DNA of 64,000 nucleotides, from the NCBI RefSeq assembly GCF_041146395.1, contig NC_090996.1, positions 36,418,738 through 36,482,737 of the forward strand, read 5' to 3'. This document shows positions 21,150 to 33,214 of the stretch, in pieces (the stretch's first letter is position 1; each line of letters starts with the position of its first letter). A program made the translations under genes and the position numbers. The DNA comes from Eulemur rufifrons (taxonomy: Eukaryota; Chordata; Mammalia; Primates; Lemuridae). Under the pieces are notes generated by a model. That model was given only the letters and a program-made list of their open reading frames with translations. It ran no database searches and was not told the origin of the DNA.

Positions 21150-24100
21150 CTGCTGTGTTTGGAAGCCCAGAGTTCTCTGGTGGTCCTGGCCACGCCGCCC
21201 CCGCCCCAGAGACCTGGTGTGGGCCGTGAGTGCCGACTCCAGCTGCCCGTCCCCAGCCGAGCTGCGGAGACTGAGGTTTGATGTGGTGCGTTCCTTTTCT
21301 TGGGGAGACGGTCCATCGGAGGCAAAGGCGTCACGGGGCACAGCTGATGGTGCTCGCCCCCTCTCCATTGCATGTCCCTGTCTGTTCTGGAACATTCTCT
21401 AGGGCAGGGAAGGTAGGCAGGAGGGGCAGACCCCGGAGGGCCCAGCTGGTGCAGCTTCTTAAAGTGGGTGCCTGTGTCAGCACCGTCATGCAAGACGAGG
21501 GGGGTCTGCAGCTCTGGTGGCCCCTTTTCCGTACCCTCCGCCTAACCTGCTACACAGGGGTGTGGCTCCCCGTGGGAAGCTGAGCCCAGTTCCCTGAGGC
21601 TGTTTCTGCCCTGAGGTTTGGGGGGGCCCCAGTTCCCTTCCTCTCCCCTACCTGGAAGTCCTGAGTGTTGGGGCCCATTCAGTTTTCAGGGAGGACAAGG
21701 AGGGCTTCACGTGGAGGAGGCAGAGTGGGCGTTTGTGTCCCCAGGGCCCGAGCTGGGGCCACAGTGGGTGGCAAGAGAGGGTGAGTCGGAGGCACCTGCC
21801 TGACCTGGGCCTGGCACAGCCCACAGGGAGGTCAGTGTGGGCGGGGTCGGCCTGGGGGAGCGCGGCCTGCGGTCTTGGTCTGTCCATTCCGGGGGTCTCT
21901 GCCCTCGAGTCCCGGTGCTGCCCACACACCAGTGTTCTCACGCGTGACAGCCCTGCTCTGTGAACAGTCCTTTTAAAAATTTTACCAAAAGCAGACACTG
22001 CTCAACCGTCCTCTTTCTGGGGGGCCTGCAAGGCCTAGCCTGGTTGTCCGGACACGAATGCTGTGGTGTTCTGGCCGCGCCCCCACCACGCTGGTTCCCA
22101 TGTTCAGCCGTGAGCTGGATCAGACGGAGCCCCTTCCGGCCCCTCAGTCTGCCCTGGTCTCCGCTGGAGTGTGTGCCCAGGACACCCCCGCTGGCCACCT
22201 CGCCCGCCTTGTGCCCACCCAGCCGGGCCCCAGGCCCAGCGGGCTCCTGCCAGGACCTGTAGGGCTTCTGTGAGAGACCCCTGGGGCGCCGAGGGGCTTG
22301 GGCCTGGCACAGAGGGGGTGTGGCCAGGTGGGCTGTGGGCCTTGAGGTTCCAGACTCGGGCCTCAGTCTCCCTGTTGGCAGTGCTGGGGTGAGCGTGTCC
22401 CTGCCTGTGTCAACTTGGGGCTGTGATCCCGGGCCCGAGGCCTGGGGTCCTCAGGAGGTGTCCCAGGCTGGCCAGTGGGAGGGACTGTGTGGGGGCTGAG
22501 CGGGTCACCAGACCCTGTGCCAGTCACCTCCCCTGGGGCCTGAGGCTGTTTTATTCCTCCCCACTTGGGGAGGCCAGGCAGGAGCGAGGTGGGGCCTGGG
22601 GGTGGCCGAGGCTGGGTTTCCAAACAGCCTTGTGTCTGGTAGGTGGTGACATTGCTTTCGTCAGTCCCACAGACACCCTTGACTCAGAGAAGGTTGAGAA
22701 GCCCTCAGTGAGTGACAGACTCGCCCCCACCCCAGGATACAGTGACCCAGGTCTGGGACAGGCCCCAGCTGCTCCTGCCTTCCGGGTCGTGGGAGGGGCC
22801 CCAGCTGGGGGCGCAGGGACTGTGCAGTCCTACCCACGGGCACGGAGACAGCTCGGGCTGCACAGTCCCATGCGGAACCGTGGGCCGTGTGAGCCGAGGG
22901 AGCCGGCCTGGGACTGGCAGCCAGGCCACGAGTCCCTGCCCTCCACGGGCCCCTGCCTCCAGGTCCTGCTTCAGAGCCCCCTTCCAAAGTCCTCGTTTCC
23001 GAGGCCCCACTGACCACACCTCTCGTCAGGCTCTTCCTGAAGTCCCTGTGTCTGCCTTTGAGAGCCTCCAGGTCCCCTCCCTGACGCTTGCAGCCCCTCA
23101 GGCTCCCAGGGTGGGAGCAGGCTGCACTGGCCACACCCCGGCCCTGCACCAGCTGGCTCTGACCGGCCCCAGCCCTTGGGGCCCTCATGTGCCAAGAGCC
23201 CTGCCCGCCCCCCCACCGTGTGTCCCAGGGACTGCCAGGGCCACATGTGTCCATGAGGGCAGTCGCCGCAGTGTCAAAGAGGCCGAGGCTGGACTGCGGG
23301 TGTGAGGGCGGGTGGTCGCTGCTGCTTTGGGCTGGAGGGGTCCCCTGGAGTTGGGGCCACGGAGGCCTGGGAGGGGGGCAGGAGTGACCCCATCGCTCCA
23401 CCAAGGCTGGGAAGAGGCCAGCCTGCACCCGGTCCGCAGTTCTGCGCCTGACCCTTCACCCTGAGGGTCTCAGCTGCCTCCTGAGTCCTGCTCAGCTGGA
23501 TGGTGGCTGCAGCGTGGCGGGAGGGAGGGGTGTGGGGAGCAGGCGCGTCCTGCTGGTGGCCTGGGCACGGGAGCCCAGGGCTGCCGCGGAGCCCACCGCG
23601 AGCCCCGTGGCCTGTGCATGAGCCTCTGCCACCCTCTCCCTGACGTGTGGCACCACCATGGCCCACCTACAGCGGCTCCCGCGGTCTCTCTCCCTCCGAC
23701 ACCCTCCAGCCACTCTGCACTGGAGCCCTGGCTGGACAAGCGTCCCCGTGGCGTGGCCCACGCAGTCCCTGCTCCACGGCTACAGTACGCCGGGCCCGCC
23801 CCAAGCAGGGCCCGTACCCCCGAGCGGGGCTCCAGCCTCCGACCCTTCTCCCTCACTGCGCCAGCCGGCCCAGGCCGACGTCCCACCCACACCCCACCCT
23901 GGACCAGCACTGTCTGCTGGTGGCCTCCAGCACGGCCGGGGAGGCCCTTCAAGGCCGCGAGCTCTGTCGTGACAGGCAGCTCAGGGCCGGGGTGGACCAG
24001 GCCAGCGTGAAGATGTGAAGTCTGGGGCCACCCCAGGGGCCGGTCGAGCAGCCTCTGAGTTCTGCGGCTCTGAGACCAGCCGTAGAGCCAAGCCAGCCGC

Positions 24101-25175
24101 AGCCAGGCCCACCCCAAGCCCGACTGCTGGGACCAGCCTGGCCAGCCCTGAGCCCACCCCCTCGGATGCAGGACCCCCAGGGACCCGCGTTCAGGATCCC
24201 CCTGGCTCCCAAGTCCCTCTGGCTCCCCACGCCTCCGTAGCCCTGGCTTCCTGGAAGCCTGCGGCTCACATCTGCTCCTCCCAGGCCTAGAGCTGTTCAC
24301 CCGCTTCTGGGCCAGGAAGTGGGACTCGGCCTTCAGGCGTTTGGACAGGCCAGGTGCTGTTTCTGGCTGTTGGTGACAGGCCTTGCGGTGCTCCAGAGGT
24401 GTCAGCACCCGGCAGCGCAGGATGGCCAGGCTGCTGCGGAGCGGAGCGATGGCAGGTCACACCCATGCTGAGCAGACCTGGTCTCGGGGCCTCCGGAGAC
24501 CTTGCCAAGGGGGTTGCGCCGGCACACCCAGGGGTGGAGAGGGGTCCCCATGCGAGCGAGCGAGGCTGTGTGGCCGACAGCCGAGAGTCCTGCTGGGTGA
24601 GGGCCGAGGTCCACAGGGAGCAAGGCCACCCCGGAGGCCGTGGGGCTTTTGAGAGGGGATCGCGTAAGCACACCTGTGTGTTCAGCAGTCAGTGGCTGAG
24701 AGAGTGTGGTGGAGTGGGCTGGGCAGAGAGAGGGAAAGCTGGCAGGCCCTTTGCCGTCAGAGCTGGGTCCCGAGGTGGCTCTGCCCACTTGGGGTGGGGG
24801 TTCTCCCTGCTCTTCCTCCCACTGCCCCCAGCGAGTCTTTTCTCAGCAGATTGGGCCTGGCCTTCGGCCCCTGGGGCAAGCCTGACCTGAAGTCCTCCTC
24901 TCGGCAGAGGCTGCAAAGGGGCTCTTACCTCCACCAGGGGGTCAGGCAGGGCATGGAGTGACCTGGGACAGGCCATGAGAAGGACAAGGACCCTCACACC
25001 GGACACGAATGAAATGCACACAGGCAGACGCTTGATAGCTGTTGTGGGTGCAGCTGCCATGCAGCCGTGCCGGGGCCCGACCCGCCCTCCGAGGGGACCC
25101 TGGCATGGGCCCACTGGCAGTGCTGCCTGCTCCCTCAGCAGTCAGGAGTGGCTTGGGGGTGGCGGTGTCTAAAGG
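21150..25175. other. Intergenic, no recognised gene or repeat
   Basis: Four kilobases of GC-rich unique DNA between MRPL28 and the promoter-like block at 25.2 kb. Open frames up to 312 codons occur, as expected by chance at this base composition. None resembles a known protein or has a splice-bounded structure I could recognise. Confidence 0.5.
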
Positions 25176-25180
25176 GGCTG

Positions 25181-25560
25181 GTTGCCATGGCTACCATAGG
25201 GTTCCGAGGCCCGTCATCTGGTCCCTGCCTCAGCCAATCGGCGGCGGGAGCCCGAGCTGCAGCCTAGAGTCACGCTTCTGCCTCCCAGCCACACAGTGGC
25301 CAAGAGCAGGGACCTGCTTCCTGGAGTGGCTGAAAGTGCTCGGACGGACGGCAAGACCATCATGGCGGACGGCGGGATGGTGGGGCGCGAGCAGGCGCAC
25401 GGAGCCAGGCAGGTGAGGTAAGCCGGGCGGGCGGGCGGACGGGCGGACAGGTGGACGTCCTCCTGCTGCCCATTGTTCTCGTGGCTGCGGCCCTGCCCTG
25501 GGCCCGGCCCGCCCCCAGGCGCGAGCCCGCACGTGCGGCCGCACCCTCACCCTGGGACCC
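25181..25560 (+). promoter_or_regulatory. Orphan promoter-like CpG block with X-box, CCAAT and possible first exon
   Basis: An RFX-type X-box, GTTGCCATGGCTAC (25181-25194; one base off the palindromic consensus GTTGCCATGGCAAC), is followed 40 bases on by CCAAT (25234-25238) and CpG-rich DNA. An ATGGCGG start (25362) opens 17 codons up to overlapping donors GTGAGG (25413) and GTAAGC (25418). The region looks like the start of a transcription unit but no gene is known to me here. It could be a distal AXIN1 promoter or a non-coding RNA promoter. Confidence 0.4.
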
Positions 25561-25977
25561 TCTCCCCACGTGTCCCAAGGAAGGGTCGGGGGCAGAGACA
25601 AAGGGAGCAGCGCGAGGCAGGATGAATCCCACCGCGCCACGGACCCAAAGCCCGCCCTGGTGGGTCTTCCACGTCAGATTTCACAGAGCGGCATCAAAGA
25701 CCCCCAGCCGGCCTGGGCCCTCGGCGTCCTGGCCTCCGCGCCGGGCGGGTGACAAGCCATGCAAAGTCAGTGCGGTAGAAGGAGCATTTTTTTCGAGAAG
25801 AAAAAGAAACGATAAAAAGGAAAAAAATGTCCACCTATGACAGGGGGAGCAGCCAGCCCGGATGGATCAGAAGTGCCAAATCCCATTACCCGGGACTTCA
25901 GGGGACAGGCCCGCAAGGGCAGCTGCGATTACGGGCTTGTCAATGGGTCTCCTCTGGAGATCAAAGGGGGCACGCTG

Positions 25978-26072
25978 GTGTGTGTGCACACGCGTGTGCG
26001 CGTGTGTGCGTGTGCGCGTGTGTGCGTGTGCGCGTGTGTGCGTGTGTGCGTGTGTGCGTGTGCGCGTGTGCA
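25978..26072. repeat. GTGTGC/GCGTGT microsatellite
   Basis: About 95 bases of almost strictly alternating purine-pyrimidine sequence built of GTGTGC and GCGTGT units. Such DNA can adopt the Z form. Confidence 0.9.
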
Positions 26073-27090
26073 GGAGCGGGCACTGTGGGTGACGGGAGGG
26101 CTGTGCGCTGCAGCGCAGTAGGGACGGTCCAACTGGCGGCCGTGGCCACCTCCATGTTGCTGGTGTCCTTGCTGCTGTGTGTGAGGTGTGGCTGCGTCCA
26201 GGGGCCGGGCCCGGCGCCCCGTCCCTCTGCAGAGCGGGCCCGGCCCGGCCTGGTCTCCCTCCTGGGCCTCCACCCCCTTCTCCCAGAGTCTGTCCCTTCC
26301 CCAAGTCCTGCCCAGCGGGGGTCGGCAGGAGCCGCACGCACTGGCCTGGCGGTGGGCTGAGCTGGGTGTGAGGACAGCCGTGGCTGTGTGTCATCGCCCC
26401 GGCCACAGCCCCGCTGCCCACAGCCGCCTGGAGCCCTCAGTCGGCCCGGCAGGCACGTCCTGGGGGTTCAAAGCGTCCATCGACATGATTGTTAGGTTAT
26501 TAGGTAAACTCTGAGAAGCAAATCTTTTAATCCACTGTGGCTAATCCAGTGCACTTTTGTTTGCCACAACAGATTCTGCGGCAACAAAGCGGCCGGGGGG
26601 ACCGGCATACGTAATCGCATGCTTAGAACCGGGCCCGGAGGCCGCGGGGCTCCTAGGCAGCGGACAGAGACATCTCAGGACAGCGAAGCGGAGGGCGGGC
26701 AGTGGAGGGGCACTGTGGGCGGAGGGGCGCAGGTGGGCCGCCTGTGAGGGCAGCTGGCCCTGCGGTGGCACCTCCTCCCTCCCTTCAGGGTCCTCCTTGC
26801 CACCAGCTGGAGGGGGGCTGGCACTGTGCGGGCTTGGGGGCACCACGGAGGTGTCAGGTGGGAGGAACAGTGACTGCCAACGGGGGTACGAGAGCCCCGG
26901 TGCCCGCGGGGGCCCACGGGGTGGCGGGTGTCAGGGCAGGCAGGGCGTTCCTGGAGAGGGGCAGCAGGACAAAGGCTGGGTCGGTGCCACAGGGCCAGTG
27001 TGCCCAGAATGTCATATGTGACTCGTCTGCTCTTGCAGGGGTGGGTCCAAGGCCCCTCAGGTGTGCAGCCCGTCCACTCAGACACCCCCC

Positions 27091-27240
27091 TTTAAAAATT
27101 GTTTTAGAGATGGGGTCTTGCTATGTTGCTCAGGCTGGTCTTGAACTCCTGGGTCAAGTGATCCAGCCTTGAGGGGGAGTCACTGGTCCCGCAGCCTCCC
27201 GTGTGGCTGGGACTACAGGTATGAGTCACCGTGCCCGGCT
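27091..27240 (-). mobile_element. Alu monomer, minus orientation
   Basis: One Alu monomer in reverse: 'gagatggggtcttgctatgt' to 'atgagtcaccgtgcccggct'. It lies in the MRPL28-AXIN1 spacer. Confidence 0.75.
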
Positions 27241-30200
27241 CAGACACCTGAGAGAGTGGCGCTGGGGCTGGGGGAGGCCAGCGGCCCCTTCCCTGTGCTC
27301 AGATGTCCCTGAGACACTTGACCTGGGCACAGCCAGCTGTAGGCTCCATCTTGAACCTCTGAGGCCGTGAGGCCAGGTCAGGGTCCTCACTGTGACGCAG
27401 AGGACGCTGGTCAAAGGGACCCTGTGCCTGCCTTGCCCGGGGCCATGGCTCCAGGCGGATGCTGGGCCGGCCCTGCCGCTCCCTGATGTCTGGGCTCTCA
27501 GGGCGGCTGGGCTGCGTGGGGGCTGCGCTCCCAGGCCCCTGTGGCTGGGGGGGGGGGACAGGGGCTGTCCTGGACCTGGCAGCTATCTCCTGGCGTCCAC
27601 CCGGTCCCAGCTCCTGGGCCCCCAGAGACGTTTCTGGGGTCAGAATCCCTTTGAAAGGAGATCAGGGCTCAGACCTAGTTGGAGGTGTGGACGGAACCCT
27701 AGGACAGAGGGTGCTGCCCCCGGGGCCACAAGCTGGCCGAGTCCCACCCTCGCGCCCGCTGCCACTGCCTCCCTCCTGGCCTTGAGTCTGACCCTCGGCC
27801 CCTGGGAGCCGGCAGGGACGTGAGGAGCTGTGTTGGGTCCATGCAGGGGGGACAAGCATGGTGCTGGCTGGCTGGGCCTGGGCTGGAGGTAACCCTGGGC
27901 CCCAAGCCAGAGGGGACAAGCAGAGTGACCACAGCAGCCATCCCTGAGAGCCCATGCCCAGCAGCAGCTCAGGAGTTTGCCCCCCACCCCTCTGTGTTGA
28001 TCCTTTTTACCTGCGGTGTGGACGGCAGACCTAGCTGGTGGCATGTCCTGGGAACACGTGACCTCCATGGCTGCAGGGACAGTCACGTCAGCTATCATGC
28101 ACTGAGTGGTCAGCTGACACTCGAACCAGGTCATGTGAGGCAAAGCCGTTACCGTGCACCCAACCCCCAGCTTGGCATTAGAACCAGGTCGTCCCTGGGG
28201 CACCTGCCCCAGCCGGCTTCGGGTGCAGAGCTGTGGAGAGAACTCGGAACAGCAGGCGTGATGTCACGTGTCAGCCTGGAGGACACATCTGCCCGACATC
28301 TGTGAGGACAAGAGGAAGACAGACCCGTCACGGGCACATCAGTGCTGTGGTGGCTGCCAAGGGTGGAGGCCAGGGAGGCCCGGCCCAGAGTGACCCCTGG
28401 AGCTGGGCTGCCCAGGAAGCCCAAGGCCGTGTCTCTCAGGAAGGTGGTGGCACCTTCCGGCCAGGGCCCAGGCCACCTCAGGGTGACGTGGCAGTCAGAG
28501 GACGGGGCCTGCCGCCCTGCCCAGCAGCGCCCACAGGTCAGCTCGGTCCCTCAGGGCCTCACCTTGGATGCCTGTCGTGCTCTGATGGCTTCCACGTGAC
28601 TGTAACAGTAATGTCACTGCTACCAGCCCTGAAGGTGCAAAGAGGGAAATGGAGCCCACTCTTCATTCTGCTCTCTGCCAACGACACTCGGGCAGTTTCT
28701 GAGTCTTCGTGCCTTTATAGACATTTTTTGCTTCCACAAAAACTGGCACCGGGTACGTGTGGCCTTGTAGCTTTTCCCCTGGGTGTTGTGTCTCCTCGTC
28801 CTCTGCTGGGCTTAGGATGGGGGCCCAGACGACACCTGGCCCCTCCCCGGAGCTCAGAACTAATGGAAATAGGAGACTCAGGGCCGGGGCTGGGGCCGGG
28901 GACTCGGCTGCCGGCGGAGCCTGTGCCTCCCTGCGATGGACCGACGGGACGGGCTCCTTCAGAGCCTCCCTCTTCCCCCAGGATCCCGGGCTGGACCTGG
29001 CCCTCCTGGTCCTCCCTGCACCGTGCATGACGCCGCTGTCGCCTGTCACACGGTGCCCCATCTCCCAGCTGGCCCTCTGCTGCCAGAATTCTCTGTCACG
29101 CCTCGTGCGATGCCAGGCACTCCTGGGCACAGGACTTCGGAGCGGCTCAGATGATTTCCTTCTTCAGTCAAGTGCATGAGCACGTTTAACCCTTCAAAAC
29201 TCACTTTATTTCAAGGAATTCCTTTTATGGCTACATTGAAGGAAATAATTTCATTTCTGCTCTTAAGTTTTTTGTTTGGTTCCTAGAAAGGCTGAACAAA
29301 CGTCACTAGCAGCCAATCCAGTCAAAGCCTTCAGTGGGAAACTGCTGGTCCCAGAAGGGCGTCTGCCTCTCACAGGGTCCCGCGCGGAAGGCAAGGCTGG
29401 CTCTGCGTCGCCTCGGCTCTGGGTGGCCACGTGGCCCCCTGCAGGCCCCCACGCTCCCTCCCCGCCCCTCTCAGAGCCGTCCTCGGCTTCTCGTCCCTCC
29501 ACGGTCTCCCTCGTCCCCCACCCTGCTCAATGTCCCCGCCATGCCCACTGCCGCCCACCCGAAGCAGGGCTGCTGCATGTCCTTCAGGCTTTCTGACCCA
29601 CTTCCTGTCCCTGCAGGCCAGGGGCCCCGAGGAGCCAGAGGCCCAAGGGCCCTGTCCCGGTCCCAGGGCTTGGGGACACCCACCACCGAGGGCCAGGAGG
29701 AGGATGGACACGGACAGCACCCTGAGAGCCTGGCCTGGCCGCAGCGGCAGCTCTGCAGAACCAAGGCAAGCGCTGGGGGCCCATGTCTGGGAGGGGGGCC
29801 AGCCCAGGGGCCAGTGTCTGGAGGCCCTGCTGTCGGTCCAGCCACCCAGGACTCCTCCGTCCCACAGAAACCTGCTGCGCCGTGGAGGCTCCTCACTGCC
29901 GACCCAGGGGTCACCTACTGTGTCTCCTCTGAGGCTCCAGGGGGAGGGGCTGCAGGGAGGCGCCAGCGTCCGGCACTGTGGGACGCGGGCTGTCCGGCTG
30001 GACGTGGGTGAGCAGGGCGCCTGCCAGGACCTGGTGATTTGATGTTGGCTTCACAGTGCAGCCGTGTCCACAGCCCCAGCCCCTGCTGCCTGCCCTGGGC
30101 GTGGCGCTGGCCGAGGAGGGAGCCTGGCCCTTGGCAGGCCGGGGTGCCCCGGTGGCCGTTCCCCTGCTGCTCCTTTCCCTGGGCGCCTGGCAGGGGCTCG

Positions 30201-31339
30201 GGTGGGCTGCCTTCACACAGTGACGGATGAGGGGTGGGCACCCAGGATGAGCAGGTCCAGGAGACGACGTGGTGGGGCCTTGGGGAGTTGGGGGACGCAG
30301 GGAGGTGGGCAAGTGACCCGATGCACCCGGGAGGGTGGTGTGAGGGAGGTGCTGTCGGGAAGGGCCCTGCGGCCCGCAGGCATCAAGGAGCCCTGGAGGC
30401 TTAAAGCAGAACTCAGGCCCGGGAGGGCTGTTGGCTGAAGCTAGGATGGATGAGGTGTCGCGAGCCCCGGCTGGCAGGAGGGGAGCAGGTCCTTCTGCGG
30501 CCTGAGCTGCAGCCTCAGATGTTACCTGGGGGTAGAGCTGTTGCCAGGGGCTGCCTGAAGCACCCTGTGAGCTGCCAGGCCTGACAGTGCTCTGGGAAGG
30601 ACAGGCTCCCAGGCTGTCCCGGGAGGTGGCAGGCGAGACTCCTCAGAGGCAGCAATTCCTGGTGCCCACATCCTTCTCCTTGGGTAGGGGCCGATGGTGG
30701 GCTGAGGTCTGGGTGGGCCCCTAGACCTGAGTGGGTTGCATCTGACAGGGTGGGGCTGGCCAGAGCTGCCGCAGGGGCTGCTGCAGCCAGGGGGTGAATC
30801 CCTTGGCCCCCGGTGCCTGGGGCTGTGGGCCTCTGCCCTGCAGCCCGAGGTGGGTGGGCAACTGGAGCTGGGCAGCCAGGGCTGCTGGCTGGGACTGGAG
30901 CCTCGGCAAGGGCTGCTGTGCAGACAGGGCGAAGGCTGGGACACGCAGCCGCGCTTGCGCTCAGGCTGGCCAGGGCCAGTGGAATCCCTGGGCAGCCGAG
31001 AGAGAAGAGCCCCTGTCTGGACCCTGGCCGGTGCCTGAGAGAAGGCAAGGCGGAGGGTGCAGCTGTGGCCAGCCCCAGCCCCAGCCCCAGCCCACAGCTC
31101 TTCCAAGTGACAGCCAGCGTTTGGCGGGTGCAGGCTGTGCCCTGGCCCTGAGTCCCAGCTGCCTGTGGACTAAGGGAGGGTGGAGCCCCAGCCCACCTTT
31201 CAGGGTCCTGGCCAGCTCGGGGGCACAGGAAACTGAGGGGCTGCACGTCATCAAGGGCTCAGACTGCCCAGCTCCCGGGACACCTGCTTCCCTGGGTGCC
31301 CTGGGCCCGCCGGGCAGGGAGCCCGTGGAGGTCGGAGGC
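27241..31339. other. Intergenic, no recognised gene
   Basis: Four kilobases of mostly GC-rich unique sequence with a short AT-rich stretch at about 29170-29280. No gene-like exon or clear repeat was recognised. Confidence 0.5.
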
Positions 31340-32130
31340 CGGCTGAGCGCGCGCTGGCTGCGGACACCGGCCTGCGAAGCCCGAGCTGGGGACACTGGGC
31401 CGCCTTCCGTTGTGCGGGCGGCAGGGAGGGGCTGCGGCCGGGCGTGCGCCCCCCAGACCGCCAGGAGGCGGGGCCGTCCGCCCAGGGCAGCCTCGCAGTG
31501 GCCCCGCCCCCTCCGCGCCGCGCCCCGCCCCGGCCGACACTGGCCTCGCCCTCTAGCCCGCCTCAGGCCCCGCCCCTGCCCGGCCCCGCCCCGCGCTCCC
31601 GGCCCCGCCCCCTCCCGGCCCCGCCCCGCGCCCTGCCACGCCCCCGCACTTCCGGGCGCCGCCGGCGGGGGCGCTCGGCCTGGCTGCGGCGCGCTGGGCT
31701 CGGGCCCCGGCTCCCGAGGCGATCTTGGCCGCCGCCGCCGCCGCAGGAGCCGGCCGGGTCGGGCCGGAGCCGCGTCCCCGCGCAGCGGGCCGGTGAGAGC
31801 GGGCGGCCGAGCCTCGGCGGCGCCCCCGCGGCCCGCCCCGCGCCCGCCTCGGGCCGCCGCGCCTTCGCCGCCGCGATGGGGGCCGCCCGGGGCCGCGCCC
31901 CCGCCCGGTCCCGCCCGCCGCGCCGCCGCTGAGCGCATGGGCCGCGCCGGGAGCCGGGCCCCGGGCCGCGCCGCCGAGCGCGGGTGAGTGGAGCGGGCGC
32001 GCGGGCGCGGGGCGGCGGGCCTGCTGCGGCCGCCCGGTGTAGGCCGCGCTGGGCGGGCGGCCGCGGCGCGGGACCCGGAAGAGGGGCGGCGGGCGCGGGG
32101 CCGGGGGCGGAGGCGTGCGGGAGAGCAGGC
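31340..32130 (+). promoter_or_regulatory. AXIN1: AXIN1 CpG-island promoter
   Basis: About 800 bases of CpG-dense DNA hold a cluster of GC boxes (repeated CCCCGCCC at 31500-31630, Sp1-type) and no TATA box. It overlaps the non-coding first exon. Transcription probably starts between about 31640 and 31800, but this is an estimate. Confidence 0.7.
31700..31983 (+). other. AXIN1: AXIN1 non-coding exon 1 (5' end approximate)
   Basis: The exon ends at a strong donor, GCGCGG|GTGAGT (31984). It would join the exon 2 acceptor at 35607. Two short upstream ORFs lie in it: 31876-31932 (18 codons plus TGA) and one from 31937 that crosses the junction and stops in exon 2. In the AXIN1 frame, a TGA at 31930-31932 and no later ATG exclude a start in this exon. 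The left edge is a guess within the CpG island. Confidence 0.6.
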
Positions 32131-33183
32131 CCGCGCGGGAGGGATGCTGGCAGGCCACGGGAGGCCAGGGCCGCGGAGGTTGGGGCGTGCGAACGGGGAA
32201 GAGGGTGGGAGCGGAGGGAGCGAGGAAGACCCAGGATTCGGAGGAGGGAAGGGGGTGCCCCTGGAGCCGGTGGGATTTGCCGCGGGACGTGTTCGTGTGC
32301 AGTGTGGGGCGCAGTGCTGTGGTCCGTGGGCCTGGGGCATGCTCAGGGGTGTGGGTGGGGTGCGGAGCAGCTGCTGGGGCAGCCAGTGTGTGCCGGGGTC
32401 CTGCTCGCCGCCCCCCAGGAAAAGGTAGGAGCAAGTCTGGAACCCGGGGCGGGCGCTCCCGCCGTCTCTGAGGCAGAGGTGCTGGGTTTGGCTGTGGTTT
32501 GGCTGTCAGAGAACCCAGTTGCCTGGTGTCCGTGTTCCTTGAGGTTAATGCTTTGCAGGCAAAACACAGGTCTCTGCTGTGAGTCTTAGGTTCTACCCCC
32601 ACCCCGGGAAATCCACGCTGCACAGCCAGGGCAGTGAAACTGTTAGCTCAACATCCAAGGTGGTAGCTCTGTCCTCTGGGGGGGTTCCTAAGCCATCTCT
32701 GAGAGAACTTATAAAGGGTTCTTAATGTGCATTTTGGCTCCTTTTTCTCACACTTACTTTCTCTGCTTCTGCAAGAATCTCAGGCTTGCTTGAATCTACA
32801 GGCCCTGCTTTGGAGAACGCACACAGTCCAAACCTGACTACCTTAGATAGCAGCAGCTGGGTTTCGGTTTTAAGCACTTCCATTCAGAGAACAAGGATGA
32901 GAAAGCATACAAAACGCAGCGTTTTGTTTGATTTTCAGCAGGTGTTGGCTTGTCTTGGATTTCTAGTTTCAGAAAAGCCAAGTGGACTTTTGTGGGTTAT
33001 GCTGGTCATTGAGAATTTAGGTGATGGGGGAAGAGGTTACACGTAAAATAGTGGCCCTAACCCTTTGAGAGTTTAATCAGTGGACAGTTGGGAAAACGTC
33101 TGAATCATGCTGTTACTGCCACACAAATCAAAAGATCAACAGTTACGTTTGAGTCAAGTCAACGCGTGTGCGCGCGCGCGGGA

Positions 33184-33214
<31 letters not shown>

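Noticed and set aside
19418..21229. 603-codon ORF covering MRPL28 exons 2-4
   Set aside because: Real coding is only the exons; the frame is wrong for exon 5 and intron parts have no protein-like sequence. Its openness is reported as a finding, not as a gene.
23470..24408. 312-codon minus-strand ORF in the MRPL28-AXIN1 spacer
   Set aside because: No recognisable domain, no initiation or splice context, and composition matches other chance ORFs in this GC-rich DNA.
30961..32340. 459-codon minus-strand ORF over the AXIN1 promoter
   Set aside because: Same cause: GC-rich island with low-complexity Ala/Arg/Gly/Pro translation and no recognisable domain.
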